This document shows positions 8,843 to 17,171 of a DNA stretch of 64,000 nt, piece after piece. This stretch comes from Halalkalibacter nanhaiisediminis (lineage in GTDB: Bacteria > Bacillota > Bacilli > Bacillales > Bacillaceae_D): assembly GCF_007830185.1 (NCBI RefSeq), contig NZ_VLKZ01000001.1, positions 124,001 to 188,000 of the forward strand, read 5' to 3'. The position numbers were made by a program, and so were the translations under genes. How positions within the stretch are numbered: position 1 is the first letter of the stretch; each line of letters begins with the position of its first letter. The notes beneath the pieces were generated by a model. That model was not told the DNA's origin. It saw nothing but the letters and a program-made list of their open reading frames with translations, and made no database searches.

Positions 8843-10504
8843 TTGAAAAGAGAGTGGTGGAAAGAAGCAGTCGCTTACCAGGTGTATCCACGAAGCTTCA
8901 AGGATTCTAATAGAGATGGAATTGGTGATCTTCAAGGTGTGATAGAAAAGCTTGATTATATAAAAAGCTTAGGCATTGATGTTATTTGGATTTGCCCGAT
9001 GTACAAATCCCCCAACGATGATAATGGCTATGATATTAGCGATTACCAAGATATTATGCAGGAATTCGGTACGATGGCTGATTTTGACCAATTGCTCTTG
9101 GAGGTTCATAACCGCGGGATGAAACTAATCATTGATCTTGTGATTAATCATACCTCTGATGAGCATTCCTGGTTTATCGAATCACGTTCATCAAGGGATC
9201 ATCCGAAAAGAGATTGGTATATTTGGCGTGACCCAAAGGAAGATGGCTGTGAACCGAATAATTGGGAATCAATTTTTAATGGATCAGCCTGGGAGTTCGA
9301 TGCAAGTACCAAGCAATATTACTTACACATATTCTCCAAAAAACAACCTGACTTAAATTGGGAAAATAATGAGGTGCGTAAGGCTCTTTATGAGATGATG
9401 AACTGGTGGATGAATAAAGGAATTGATGGCTTTCGTGTTGATGCGATTTCTCATATTAAAAAAGTAGAAGGTTTACCTGATCTCCCTAATCCAGATCATT
9501 TGGCTTACGTCCCGTCGTTTGAAGGACATATGAACAAGGAAGGGATTCATGAATTTTTGCAGGAAATGAAGAGTGAAACATTTGCTAACTATGATGTGAT
9601 GACAGTTGGTGAGGCCAATGGTGTAAATATCGACCAAGCTGATTTATGGGTTGGTGAGCCAAACGGTGCTTTTAACATGATTTTTCAATTTGAGCATCTT
9701 GGTCTTTGGGGTAAAGAAACAGGCGGTAAGCTGGATCTTATTTTATTAAAAAACACGCTAACAAAATGGCAAAAAGGGTTGGAGGGAAAGGGCTGGAACG
9801 CTTTATTTCTCGAGAATCATGATCAGGCAAGGAGTGTCTCAACTTGGGGCAATGATCAAGAATATTGGAAGGAGAGCGCTAAGGCTCTTGGAACGTTGTT
9901 TTTCTTTATGCAAGGAACACCGTTTATTTATCAAGGTCAAGAAATCGGGATGACAAATGTTCAGTTTCCTTCAATTGAGGATTATGATGACGTTAGTATG
10001 AAAAATTTTTATCGAATTGAGACAGAAAAAGGACGTACCCATGAAGAAGTCATGAAGATTAATTGGGAACAGGGGCGTGACAATTCGCGTACACCCATGC
10101 AATGGAATGATTCAGCTCAGGCTGGCTTTTCAACTGCTGAAAAGACATGGTTAGGGATCAATCCAAATTACCAGGCCATTAACGTTGAAAAACAGGAACA
10201 AGAAAGGGATTCCATTCTTAACTATTACAAAGCGATGATTCAGTTAAGAAAGGCCAATGATGCTCTGATTTATGGGCATTATGATCTCGTTCTTTGTGAA
10301 CATGCACAAATCTATGCCTATACTCGCAGCCATGAGCAGGAGCACTACTTGATTCTTGTCAACATGACTGCAGAAGATGCCTCATTTCAATTTGAACCTC
10401 TTCAGAAAGATGAGGAAGCTGAATTACTTTTATCTAACAAAGAAGTAACGGAAGTTCTTACAACGCTTCAACCATATGAGGCAAGAGTCTATCGCTTGAA
10501 CTAA
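8843..10504 (+). CDS. GH13 alpha-glucosidase / oligo-1,6-glucosidase
   Basis: 553-residue glycoside hydrolase family 13 enzyme, probably subfamily 31 (MalL-type), cleaving alpha-1,4 or alpha-1,6 bonds of short glucosides. Conserved regions are in order: AYQVYPRSFKDSNRDGIGDLQG, DLVINHTSDEH, the nucleophile region GFRVDAISHIK (Asp), acid/base region VGEANG (Glu) and ENHDQARSVS (transition-state Asp). The Val after GFRVDA suggests alpha-1,6-capable specificity, which is inference. TTG start at 8843 with AGGAGGG seven bases upstream; no signal peptide, so intracellular. No sugar transporter sits beside it. Confidence 0.92.
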   Translation: MKREWWKEAVAYQVYPRSFKDSNRDGIGDLQGVIEKLDYIKSLGIDVIWICPMYKSPNDDNGYDISDYQDIMQEFGTMADFDQLLLEVHNRGMKLIIDLVINHTSDEHSWFIESRSSRDHPKRDWYIWRDPKEDGCEPNNWESIFNGSAWEFDASTKQYYLHIFSKKQPDLNWENNEVRKALYEMMNWWMNKGIDGFRVDAISHIKKVEGLPDLPNPDHLAYVPSFEGHMNKEGIHEFLQEMKSETFANYDVMTVGEANGVNIDQADLWVGEPNGAFNMIFQFEHLGLWGKETGGKLDLILLKNTLTKWQKGLEGKGWNALFLENHDQARSVSTWGNDQEYWKESAKALGTLFFFMQGTPFIYQGQEIGMTNVQFPSIEDYDDVSMKNFYRIETEKGRTHEEVMKINWEQGRDNSRTPMQWNDSAQAGFSTAEKTWLGINPNYQAINVEKQEQERDSILNYYKAMIQLRKANDALIYGHYDLVLCEHAQIYAYTRSHEQEHYLILVNMTAEDASFQFEPLQKDEEAELLLSNKEVTEVLTTLQPYEARVYRLN

Positions 10505-10511
10505 AAAATGT

Positions 10512-10544
10512 AGGGACTTAATCAGATATGATTAGGCCCTTTTT
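10512..10544 (+). terminator. Terminator after alpha-glucosidase gene
   Basis: Imperfect stem GGGACTTAATC / GATTAGGCCC followed by TTTTT, just after the TAA at 10504. Confidence 0.7.
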
Positions 10545-10588
10545 GAGATGTTTTACACTTATGTTTTGTGAGCAAATCAGTAATCATA

Positions 10589-10617
10589 TTGCAAAGACTT
10601 AGTGGATATGCTATTAT
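10589..10617 (+). promoter_or_regulatory. Probable SigA promoter of cshA
   Basis: TTGCAA (10589-10594), 17-base spacer, TATTAT (10612-10617). It lies downstream of the first codon of the longest frame (10602) and so argues for the later TTG start of cshA at 10677. Confidence 0.55.
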
Positions 10618-10676
10618 TAAAGATGTTTTTCATTTTGAATAAGGGTGGAGTACCACCGATAAAGGAGATTATATAT

Positions 10677-12173
10677 TTGGCAACTTTTCATGAATTTGGT
10701 TTGGACCATAAAGTGGTTCGAGCAGTAACAGAAATGGGATTTGAAGAAGCAACACCGATTCAAACAGCGACCATTCCGACAGCTCTTGAAGGTAAAGATA
10801 TCATTGGGCAGGCGCAAACAGGAACAGGAAAAACGGGTGCATTTGGCGTCCCGCTTATTAACCGCATCAATGTTGAAGAAGATCATGTTCAAGCACTTAT
10901 CCTTGCCCCTACACGAGAGCTTGCGAATCAAGTCGCAGAATCACTCGTTACATTTGGTAAGCATAAAGGCGTTCGTACGGTTGTCGTGTATGGTGGTCAG
11001 GACATGCGTAAGCAAATCCGTGATTTGAAACGGAAGCCTCACGTAATCGTAGCGACACCAGGAAGATTAATGGACCACATGAGACGTAAAACAATTCGTC
11101 TTCAGCAAGTAGAGATGGTTGTCCTTGATGAAGCAGATGAAATGCTTAACATGGGCTTCATCGAAGATATTGAAACGATTTTAAAAGAGATTCCGAGTGA
11201 ACGTCAGACGTTATTGTTCTCTGCAACAATGCCTAAGCGAATTGAGAAGTTGGCACAGACGTTTATGAAAGATCCTCAACTTATTGCTGTAAAAGCAAAA
11301 GAAGTAACAATGGAAAATATTGAGCAACAGTATGTTGAATTGAACGAGCGTCAAAAATTTGATACACTATGCCGTCTTATTGACATTCATACACCTGAGC
11401 TTGCGATTGTTTTTGGTCGTACAAAGCGTCGTGTAGACGAATTAGCAGAAGCGCTTGCGAAGCGTGGTCACCGTGCAGAAGGTATTCATGGTGATTTAAA
11501 CCAAGCAAAGCGAGATAGTGTTCTTCGTAAATTTAAAGGTGGTCTTATTGACGTCCTTGTAGCAACGGATGTAGCTGCTCGTGGTCTTGATATTAGTGGA
11601 GTGACTCACGTTTATAACTTCGATTTACCACAAGATCCAGAAAGCTATGTTCACCGTATCGGCCGTACGGGTCGTGCAGGAAAATCAGGAGTTGCGGTAA
11701 CATTTGCAACGCCTCGTGAAAGAGATCATGTAAAGGCTATTGAACAAGTATCAAAGAAAAAGATGATTAAGCGTGATATCCCTACTTTTGAAGAAGCAAT
11801 TGTCGGCCAACAACAGCTTGCAATGGATCAGTTACGCTCTTTAATTGCTGAAGGTGATGCTGATGCTTACCGTCTCGCAGCGAAAGACCTTCTTCAAGAA
11901 ACAGATGCAACAACAGCACTTGCTGCGGCTTTAAAGCTTCTAACGAAGGAGCCGGATACAACTCCAGTTCGTTTAACAGACGAAGCGCCGTTACGTGCGA
12001 AAAAGCGTCGTCCAGATGGTGGCGGAGGCGGAGGAAAACCTTACCGTCAACGTCGTAGTGATGATCGTCGTCGCTCGCAGTACCGTGGAAAAGATGATCG
12101 CAGTGGTGGTCGTCGTCCAGCATCAGGTCAAGGCCGTGGTGGACAACAACGTAAATCAAAGAATCATGCATAA
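10677..12173 (+). CDS. cshA: DEAD-box ATP-dependent RNA helicase CshA
   Basis: 498-residue RNA helicase involved in ribosome assembly, cold adaptation and, through the RNA degradosome, mRNA turnover. All core motifs are present: Q motif GFEEATPIQ (21-29), Walker A AQTGTGKT (46-53), DEAD (about 152), SAT (about 180), VAARGLD (about 302) and [10 protein letters not shown] (about 324). The tail is Arg/Gly-rich ([13 protein letters not shown] ... [10 protein letters not shown]), typical of RNA-binding CshA tails. The longest frame opens at 10602, but the TTG at 10677 ([10 protein letters not shown]) has AAAGGAG nine bases upstream, follows the likely promoter and aligns with other CshA N-termini. 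Monocistronic. Confidence 0.95.
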   Translation: MATFHEFGLDHKVVRAVTEMGFEEATPIQTATIPTALEGKDIIGQAQTGTGKTGAFGVPLINRINVEEDHVQALILAPTRELANQVAESLVTFGKHKGVRTVVVYGGQDMRKQIRDLKRKPHVIVATPGRLMDHMRRKTIRLQQVEMVVLDEADEMLNMGFIEDIETILKEIPSERQTLLFSATMPKRIEKLAQTFMKDPQLIAVKAKEVTMENIEQQYVELNERQKFDTLCRLIDIHTPELAIVFGRTKRRVDELAEALAKRGHRAEGIHGDLNQAKRDSVLRKFKGGLIDVLVATDVAARGLDISGVTHVYNFDLPQDPESYVHRIGRTGRAGKSGVAVTFATPRERDHVKAIEQVSKKKMIKRDIPTFEEAIVGQQQLAMDQLRSLIAEGDADAYRLAAKDLLQETDATTALAAALKLLTKEPDTTPVRLTDEAPLRAKKRRPDGGGGGGKPYRQRRSDDRRRSQYRGKDDRSGGRRPASGQGRGGQQRKSKNHA

Positions 12174-12180
12174 TGATTAA

Positions 12181-12209
12181 GAGACATCCTTTTGGGTGTC
12201 TCTTTTTTT
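12181..12209 (+). terminator. Terminator after cshA
   Basis: Stem GAGACATCC / GGGTGTCTC with a TTTT loop, followed by seven T. Confidence 0.92.
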
Positions 12210-12479
12210 GTGTGAAAGTTGGTTTGTTTTTAGTAGAAACAAAAAAATAAGGCTCGTTTTGTGTAAATCATTTGTAAAGGATATTGTATTAATATAAAGA
12301 ATCATGGTAAACGGTTGTATGGAGTGAGTAATCTTGTTATTTTAGTGGTGACCCATTAATTCAAGTGATGATTTTTTCATCTTACTACCCCCTTAGTTTT
12401 ACTATTTAGGCTGGTTCAAGCAATAATACTTTGAGCCAGCCTCTTTTTTGTCTTTTTTATGAAGTAGGCTGATATTCTA
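12210..12479 (+). other. Gene-less leader with orphan terminator, candidate small RNA
   Basis: No convincing CDS is seen between the cshA terminator and the glnA control region. A strong intrinsic terminator lies at 12408-12449 (stem AGGCTGGTTCAAG / CTTTGAGCCAGCCT, then CTTTTTTG) although no gene ends in front of it. Weak promoter-like boxes occur near 12259-12298 (for example TTGTAA with TATAAA at a short 15-base spacing). A short independent transcript of roughly 140-150 nt would explain the terminator. This is inference from position only; no known riboswitch class is recognised. Confidence 0.4.
12408..12449 (+). terminator. Orphan intrinsic terminator upstream of glnA
   Basis: 13-14 bp imperfect stem with an 8-base loop, followed by a six-T run. 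It lies more than 230 bases after the cshA terminator and upstream of the glnA promoter, so it does not belong to either gene. Confidence 0.8.
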
Positions 12480-12496
12480 TGTCAGATAATCTCACA
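12480..12496. promoter_or_regulatory. TnrA/GlnR box 1 of glnA
   Basis: TGTCAGATAATCTCACA is a complete match to the consensus TGTNANAWWWTMTNACA. Its centre is about 50 bases upstream of the start inferred from TTGCGA (12503-12508), 17 bases, TAAAGT (12526-12531). That is the position from which TnrA activates. Confidence 0.85.
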
Positions 12497-12502
12497 TAGT
12501 GA

Positions 12503-12531
12503 TTGCGAAAATTCGCACAACATTTTAAAGT
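12503..12531 (+). promoter_or_regulatory. Probable promoter of glnA
   Basis: TTGCGA, 17-base spacer, TAAAGT. Both hexamers are poor, as expected for an activator-dependent promoter. The -35 overlaps an inverted repeat TGCGAA-AA-TTCGCA (12504-12517) of unknown meaning. The spacing relative to the two nitrogen boxes is the main support. Confidence 0.5.
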
Positions 12532-12548
12532 AAAACATAACAAATCGA

Positions 12549-12565
12549 TGTCACATAAGATTACA
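12549..12565. promoter_or_regulatory. TnrA/GlnR box 2 of glnA
   Basis: TGTCACATAAGATTACA fits TGTNAN7TNACA exactly (one mismatch to the longer consensus). It is centred about +19 from the inferred start and ends just before the ribosome binding site, so occupancy would be expected to block transcription. The two boxes are 69 bases apart. Confidence 0.8.
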
Positions 12566-12585
12566 CAAAAAGGATGTGTTTGGGG

Positions 12586-13944
12586 ATGGCAGTATCTACA
12601 CCAACAAGAGAGACATTAGTAGAAACGATTAAAGAAACAATTAAGACGAAAAGTGTTGAATTGCTTCATATGCAATTTGTTGATATTGAGGGAACATTGA
12701 AGCATGTAACGGTTACAGCTGAGCAAATTGGTCAAGTAGTAGATGGAAAGGTCATGTTTGATGGTTCATCGATCACTGGTTTCACGCCAATCAACCAATC
12801 TGATCTTTATTTAGATCCAGATTTAACTACATTTGCGGTGCTTCCTTGGACAGAACAAGAAGGTTATTCAGAAGCTCGTTTCTTATGTAGCGTAAAAAAG
12901 CCTGATGGTTCAGACTTTGATGGTGACCCGCGTAATGTGCTAAAAAAAACCGTAGCACGCGCTAAGGATAAAGGTTATTCAATTAGTGTTGGTCCTGAAC
13001 TTGAATTCTTTCTTTTTGAAACGGATGAAAACAATCAACCAACTCTTCGTACACAAGATGTAGGTGGTTACTTTGAACCATCACCTAAGGACTTCGGAGA
13101 AAAAGTACGTCTTGAAATATATAAAGCTTTGAAAATGATGGGATTTACAATCGAAGCATCTCACCATGAGGTAGCCATTGGTCAACATGAAATCAACTTC
13201 AAGTACGCTGATGCATTAGGCTCTGCAGATGCGGCAACAACTTACAAATGGGTAGTAAAAACGGTTGCTCAGCAATTCGGTTATCATGCTACATTTATGC
13301 CAAAACCTCTTGCAGGCGAAAATGGAAGTGGGATGCACGTAAACATCTCATTATTCGATGACGAAAAGCAAGAGAATTCATTCTATGATGAATCTGATGA
13401 GTTAGGATTATCTGCACAAGCGTATCAATTTATCGCTGGTTTAATGGCGAATGTAAAAGATTTCGTAGCTGTTACGAATCCGCTTGTTAACTCATATAAG
13501 CGTCTTGTACCAGGGTATGAAGCGCCTTGCTATATTGCGTGGTCTGCGTCAAACCGTTCTGCACTAATTCGTATCCCTGCTTCACGTGGTGCGGGAACTC
13601 GTGTTGAAATTCGTTGCCCAGATCCATCTGCTAATCCATACTTTGCCTTTGCAGTGATTGCAGCTGCTGGTTTAGACGGGATTGAAAGCAATTTAGAAGT
13701 AACGCCAGCAGTTAATGCTGATATCTTCCACATGTCAAAAGAAGAATTAGACACACGTGGAATCGAAAATCTGCCAACAAGCTTAGAATCTGCACTTGAT
13801 CGTTTTGAGACAGGTGAAATTGGTCGCAAAACATTAGGTGAGCATGCATTCGGAGAGTATGTAGCATTGAAACGTTCTGAATGGGATGACTTCCGTACAG
13901 CTGTAACAGGATGGGAAGTTGCGGCGTATCAATCAAAGTTCTAA
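12586..13944 (+). CDS. glnA: Glutamine synthetase type I, second paralogue
   Basis: 452-residue glutamine synthetase converting glutamate, ammonia and ATP to glutamine. Active-site motifs are all present: FDGSSI, VGPELEFFLF (metal Glu residues), HHEVAIGQHEI, NGSGMHVNIS, NSYKRLVPGYEAP (flap Glu) and RIPASRG. No glnR lies upstream, unlike the usual glnRA operon, so this is probably a second copy. Where B. subtilis GlnA has Arg62 (FVRIEES), essential for glutamine feedback inhibition, this protein reads FTPINQS, that is Pro. The ATG at 12586 is preferred over 12574 because AAAGGA lies about 12 bases upstream of it and directly abuts the earlier one. Nitrogen control is indicated by two TnrA/GlnR boxes. 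Confidence 0.93.
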   Translation: MAVSTPTRETLVETIKETIKTKSVELLHMQFVDIEGTLKHVTVTAEQIGQVVDGKVMFDGSSITGFTPINQSDLYLDPDLTTFAVLPWTEQEGYSEARFLCSVKKPDGSDFDGDPRNVLKKTVARAKDKGYSISVGPELEFFLFETDENNQPTLRTQDVGGYFEPSPKDFGEKVRLEIYKALKMMGFTIEASHHEVAIGQHEINFKYADALGSADAATTYKWVVKTVAQQFGYHATFMPKPLAGENGSGMHVNISLFDDEKQENSFYDESDELGLSAQAYQFIAGLMANVKDFVAVTNPLVNSYKRLVPGYEAPCYIAWSASNRSALIRIPASRGAGTRVEIRCPDPSANPYFAFAVIAAAGLDGIESNLEVTPAVNADIFHMSKEELDTRGIENLPTSLESALDRFETGEIGRKTLGEHAFGEYVALKRSEWDDFRTAVTGWEVAAYQSKF

Positions 13945-13966
13945 TTTTATTTTGAATAGAAGCAAT

Positions 13967-14006
13967 GCCTCTAGACGACGCTAAAGCGCGGCTAGAGGCT
14001 TTTTTC
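13967..14006. terminator. Terminator after glnA
   Basis: Stem GCCTCTAG (13967-13974) / CTAGAGGC (13992-13999) with an internal CGCTAAAGCG hairpin, then a T-run. It includes the last codon of the rarD remnant on the other strand. Confidence 0.88.
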
Positions 14007-14444
14007 TTTTGGTTTATAAAACGTAGTTAGTCGCTCAAAGATTTTTCGGAAACGACTTAAGCGAGAAAAGGTAAAAATGAAAAGACCAGCCCATATAAAC
14101 AGAAAGGCGATTAATTGCACAAGAGAAAAGGGCTCATGATACAAGAAAACACCGAGAAAAAGCATAATCGTCGGTCCAATATATTGAAGAAAGCCGATTA
14201 ATGATAAGGAAATTCTTTTAGCTCCTGTTGCAAATAATAGCAATGGAATCGCCGTTACGGCTCCAGCACCAATGAGGAGAAATAGCGTAAGTGAATCGAG
14301 AGCCATCTCTATCCCATTTGAAGCGTTTTGAGAAGAAGAGAATAATAGAAACAACAGAGCAACTGGTGCGATTAATAATGTTTCAATCGTTAATCCAAAT
14401 AATACTCCGACATTAAGATAGGAAAATATAAAATTTGATGATGT
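13992..14444 (-). pseudogene. rarD: rarD (EamA-family transporter) 3' remnant
   Basis: About 150 codons with the C-terminal half of a RarD-type EamA permease: GVLFGLTIETLLIAPVALLFLL, then ISLSLIGFLQYIGPTIMLFLGVFLYHEPF. RarD proteins are about 300 residues with ten membrane helices, and only about five are left here. The frame stays open above the longest-ORF start (14354) but meets an in-frame TAG at 14445-14447 with no start codon or ribosome binding site, and the N-terminal half is not found upstream. This looks like a deletion remnant rather than a short functional gene. Confidence 0.8.
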
Positions 14445-14597
14445 CTAGCACGAGTCCCTAAAAGAGTATATCGCATTCATGAAAATAAGGGAAAAAGAAG
14501 CCATTCTACTAATAGAAGAATGATATTTCTTAATTTACTTAAAAGTAGTATTATTATGTAGAAATAGATAAAGAGAAGTGATTGAGGGGGAGCAAGC

Positions 14598-16277
14598 TTG
14601 AAGGGAATACGCGCAAAAATAGTAGGGGGATTTTTGTTAGTTGTTTTATTAATGATAGGGTACGCCATTTATAGTATTTGGAATGTCCAACAATCAAATC
14701 AAGCGATACATAACTTGCAATCAGAAGATTTACCAATGTTAATAGCGACAGAAAGAATGGCGTTTAATGTAGCGAACCGTTTAGCTGTATCGAATGGATA
14801 TTTGCTTACGGGAATGGAGGTAAATGTAGCTCAATTTGCTGAATTAACAGAGGAAAGTAAAGAGATCGAGGCATGGATTATTGAAAATACGAATGATGAG
14901 AATTTACTTTATTTAATAGAAAAAACACGAGAGTGGACTGCTATCCTTGAAAATGAAGTTTTCCCGCTCTATCGCAGTGGCGATACAGAACAAGCATTAC
15001 TTACATTGTTTTCTAAAGCAACATCGCCAGCGCGCTTTTTAATAACATCATTTCAAGAAACGGCCGAAGAGGAACGTAGTAAAGTGACGACAAAATTAGG
15101 CCAAATTGACCGGGCTGGAGTCAATCTTCAACAGATGACAACAGGGATCGCGATGGCGGTCATTCTGCTTAGTATCATTATAGGGATTGTGATTTCGGGA
15201 ATGATTGTCAAACCGTTAAAAATATTACTTGAGCGGGTGAATCTTATTGCTACGGGTGATTTGTCAGGCGATGAAATGATTGTTAATAAAAAGGACGAAA
15301 TCGGTCTTTTAACGATCGCTTTTAATGAAATGCGAAATAGTTTACGACGCGTGATTAGCAAAACATCGAGCATGTCTGAACAAGTGGCAGCAACAGCTGA
15401 GCAATTATCAGCTAGCTCACAAGAAACATCTGCGGCAACAGATGAAATCGCTTCCACTATTCAAAGTGTTACAGAGACGTCTGAACATACTGTCACACGA
15501 TCAAAAGAAAGTACTCAGTCTGCACTTCAAGTAAGTGATGGAGTAGAAAAAATTACATTTGCAACAGCTGGAGCAAGTGAATTAGCTGAAAATGCAGCCA
15601 AACAAGCAAGTGATGGTGAACAAGCGATTGGACGAGCTGTCAACCAAATTAGAACGATTCATGAAACTGTCAGTGAATCGGCAAAGTTGATTCAACAGCT
15701 TGGAGAACGTTCAAAGGAAATTGGGAATATTTTAGGTTTAATTACATCGATTTCTGAACAAACAAATTTACTTGCGTTGAATGCGGCAATTGAGGCTGCT
15801 AGGGCTGGAGAGCATGGCAAGGGGTTTGCTGTTGTGGCAGATGAGGTTCGAAAGCTTGCGGAAGAATCAAGGGTGTCAGCAGAGAAAATTTCAACAATGA
15901 TACAATTGATTCAAGCAGATACGAAAAAGGCTGTAGAAGAAATGACTCGTGGTACAGAAGAAGTTGAAATCGGTACAAAGGTTGTTAATGAAGTTGGAGA
16001 GTCATTTACGAGTATCTTAAATGCTGTTAATCAAGTTACAAATGAAATGTATAATGTCTCAAATGCGACACAGCAAATTGCTATGAATGCCATTCAGCTT
16101 AATGAAGCTCTGGCCGAAATGGAAGAATCGTCTGTTCAAAGTGCTGAACATGCTCAAAGTGTCGCTGCAAGTACTGAGGAGCAGCTTGCTTCCATGGAGG
16201 AAATTGCAAGTTCGGCTGAAATGCTCAATCAATTAGCTAACGAACTGCGTGAAGAGGTTACTAAATTTAAAGTTTAA
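14598..16277 (+). CDS. Methyl-accepting chemotaxis protein with four-helix-bundle sensor
   Basis: 559-residue chemoreceptor: membrane helix (about 8-28), a periplasm-facing helical domain of about 150 residues of the 4HB_MCP type, a second membrane helix (about 187-208), HAMP ([12 protein letters not shown] ... GDLSGDEM), and the signalling hairpin [43 protein letters not shown] start at 14598, with GAGGGGGAG upstream. The ligand is unknown. Differs in sensor class from the Cache receptor at 3764, so the two are not recent duplicates. Monocistronic, ending in a terminator. Confidence 0.93.
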   Translation: MKGIRAKIVGGFLLVVLLMIGYAIYSIWNVQQSNQAIHNLQSEDLPMLIATERMAFNVANRLAVSNGYLLTGMEVNVAQFAELTEESKEIEAWIIENTNDENLLYLIEKTREWTAILENEVFPLYRSGDTEQALLTLFSKATSPARFLITSFQETAEEERSKVTTKLGQIDRAGVNLQQMTTGIAMAVILLSIIIGIVISGMIVKPLKILLERVNLIATGDLSGDEMIVNKKDEIGLLTIAFNEMRNSLRRVISKTSSMSEQVAATAEQLSASSQETSAATDEIASTIQSVTETSEHTVTRSKESTQSALQVSDGVEKITFATAGASELAENAAKQASDGEQAIGRAVNQIRTIHETVSESAKLIQQLGERSKEIGNILGLITSISEQTNLLALNAAIEAARAGEHGKGFAVVADEVRKLAEESRVSAEKISTMIQLIQADTKKAVEEMTRGTEEVEIGTKVVNEVGESFTSILNAVNQVTNEMYNVSNATQQIAMNAIQLNEALAEMEESSVQSAEHAQSVAASTEEQLASMEEIASSAEMLNQLANELREEVTKFKV

Positions 16278-16281
16278 TAGG

Positions 16282-16316
16282 GTCTGGCCCTGTTGATTCA
16301 GGGCTAGGCTTTTTTT
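16282..16316 (+). terminator. Terminator after the 4HB chemoreceptor gene
   Basis: Stem GTCTGGCCCTG / CAGGGCTAGGC with a T7 run. Confidence 0.88.
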
Positions 16317-16328
16317 CGTTTTAAACAG

Positions 16329-16370
16329 TTGACTTCCTAAAAGGTTGCTACTATAATTTATTTAGTAAAC
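16329..16370 (+). promoter_or_regulatory. azoR promoter with overlapping inverted repeat
   Basis: TTGACT (16329-16334), 17 bases, TATAAT (16352-16357): a near-consensus SigA promoter. An inverted repeat TACTA-N9-TAGTA surrounds the -10 element (about 16348-16366), the layout expected for a repressor of the DUF24/MarR class such as the YodB and CatR regulators of azoreductases in B. subtilis. The assignment to that family is inference. Confidence 0.65.
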
Positions 16371-16412
16371 ATAAATATATATAAAGTTTCGATAGTGAGG
16401 GAGAGAAACAAA

Positions 16413-17039
16413 ATGGCAAAAGTTTTATTTGTTAAAGGTAACCCAAGATCAGTAGAAGAAGCAGTCAGTGTGAAAATGTATGAGGAATTTGTTAATGCAT
16501 ATAAGGAAGCAAACCCTAATGATACATTTGAGGAAGTTGATGTTTATGCAGAAAACTTACCGTATCTTGATGCAACAATGTTAGCTGGTATTTTCAAGCC
16601 ACTTCATGAAATTCCAACAACTCCTGAAGAAGATGCAGCACGTGAGACGGCTAATAAGTATCTTGAGCAATTTATTGCAGCGGATAAAGTTGTATTTGCA
16701 TTCCCATTATGGAACTTCACAATTCCAGCAGCATTCCACACGTATTTAGACTACCTTAACCGTGCAGGTAAGACATTTAAGTACACTGCTGAAGGTCCAG
16801 TTGGTCTAATGACTGACAAGAAGGTAGCATTACTTAACGCACGTGGTGGTATCTACTCAGAAGGACCAGCGGCACAAGTTGAAATGTCATTGAATTACGT
16901 GAAGGCAATCATGGGCTTCTGGGGTGTTCAAAATGTAACAACAGTTGTTATCGAAGGTCATAATCAGCTTCCAGATCAAGCAGAGAAAATCATTGCTGAT
17001 GGTTTAGCTGAAGTTAACAAAGCTGCTAAAGCATTTTAA
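16413..17039 (+). CDS. azoR: FMN-dependent NADH:azoreductase / quinone reductase
   Basis: 208-residue flavodoxin-fold enzyme that reduces quinones and azo compounds with NADH by two-electron transfer, protecting against electrophile stress. Features: KVLFVKGNPR at the FMN phosphate loop, FPLWNFTIPAAFHTYLDYL at the isoalloxazine site, NARGGIYSEGPAA, and a C-terminal GFWGVQNV segment. The longest frame starts with GTG at 16395, but the ATG at 16413 (MAKVLF) has GAGGGAG about ten bases upstream and gives the family length of 208. Monocistronic, with a strong promoter and terminator. Confidence 0.93.
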   Translation: MAKVLFVKGNPRSVEEAVSVKMYEEFVNAYKEANPNDTFEEVDVYAENLPYLDATMLAGIFKPLHEIPTTPEEDAARETANKYLEQFIAADKVVFAFPLWNFTIPAAFHTYLDYLNRAGKTFKYTAEGPVGLMTDKKVALLNARGGIYSEGPAAQVEMSLNYVKAIMGFWGVQNVTTVVIEGHNQLPDQAEKIIADGLAEVNKAAKAF

Positions 17040-17050
17040 TAATGGACAAG

Positions 17051-17087
17051 GCTGGTAGGGGTATTCGTATCCCTACTAGCTTTTTTT
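17051..17087 (+). terminator. Terminator after azoR
   Basis: Stem GCTGGTAGGG / CCCTACTAGC plus T7. Confidence 0.93.
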
Positions 17088-17171
17088 ATTTTTTACAATG
17101 AAGGGAGTTGCGCGCATTTGTCGTCTACGATACGATAACGAGATGATAAGCGTGAAAAGGAGCTAATGGAA

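Noticed and set aside
11782-12171. 129-codon open frame antisense to the cshA tail
   Set aside because: His/Asp-rich shadow of the Arg/Gly-rich tail; the plus-strand frame carries the helicase motifs.
12368-12409. 13-codon ORF (MIFSSYYPLSFTI) before the orphan terminator, a possible leader peptide
   Set aside because: No ribosome binding site and no run of regulatory codons that would make sense for a glutamine synthetase.
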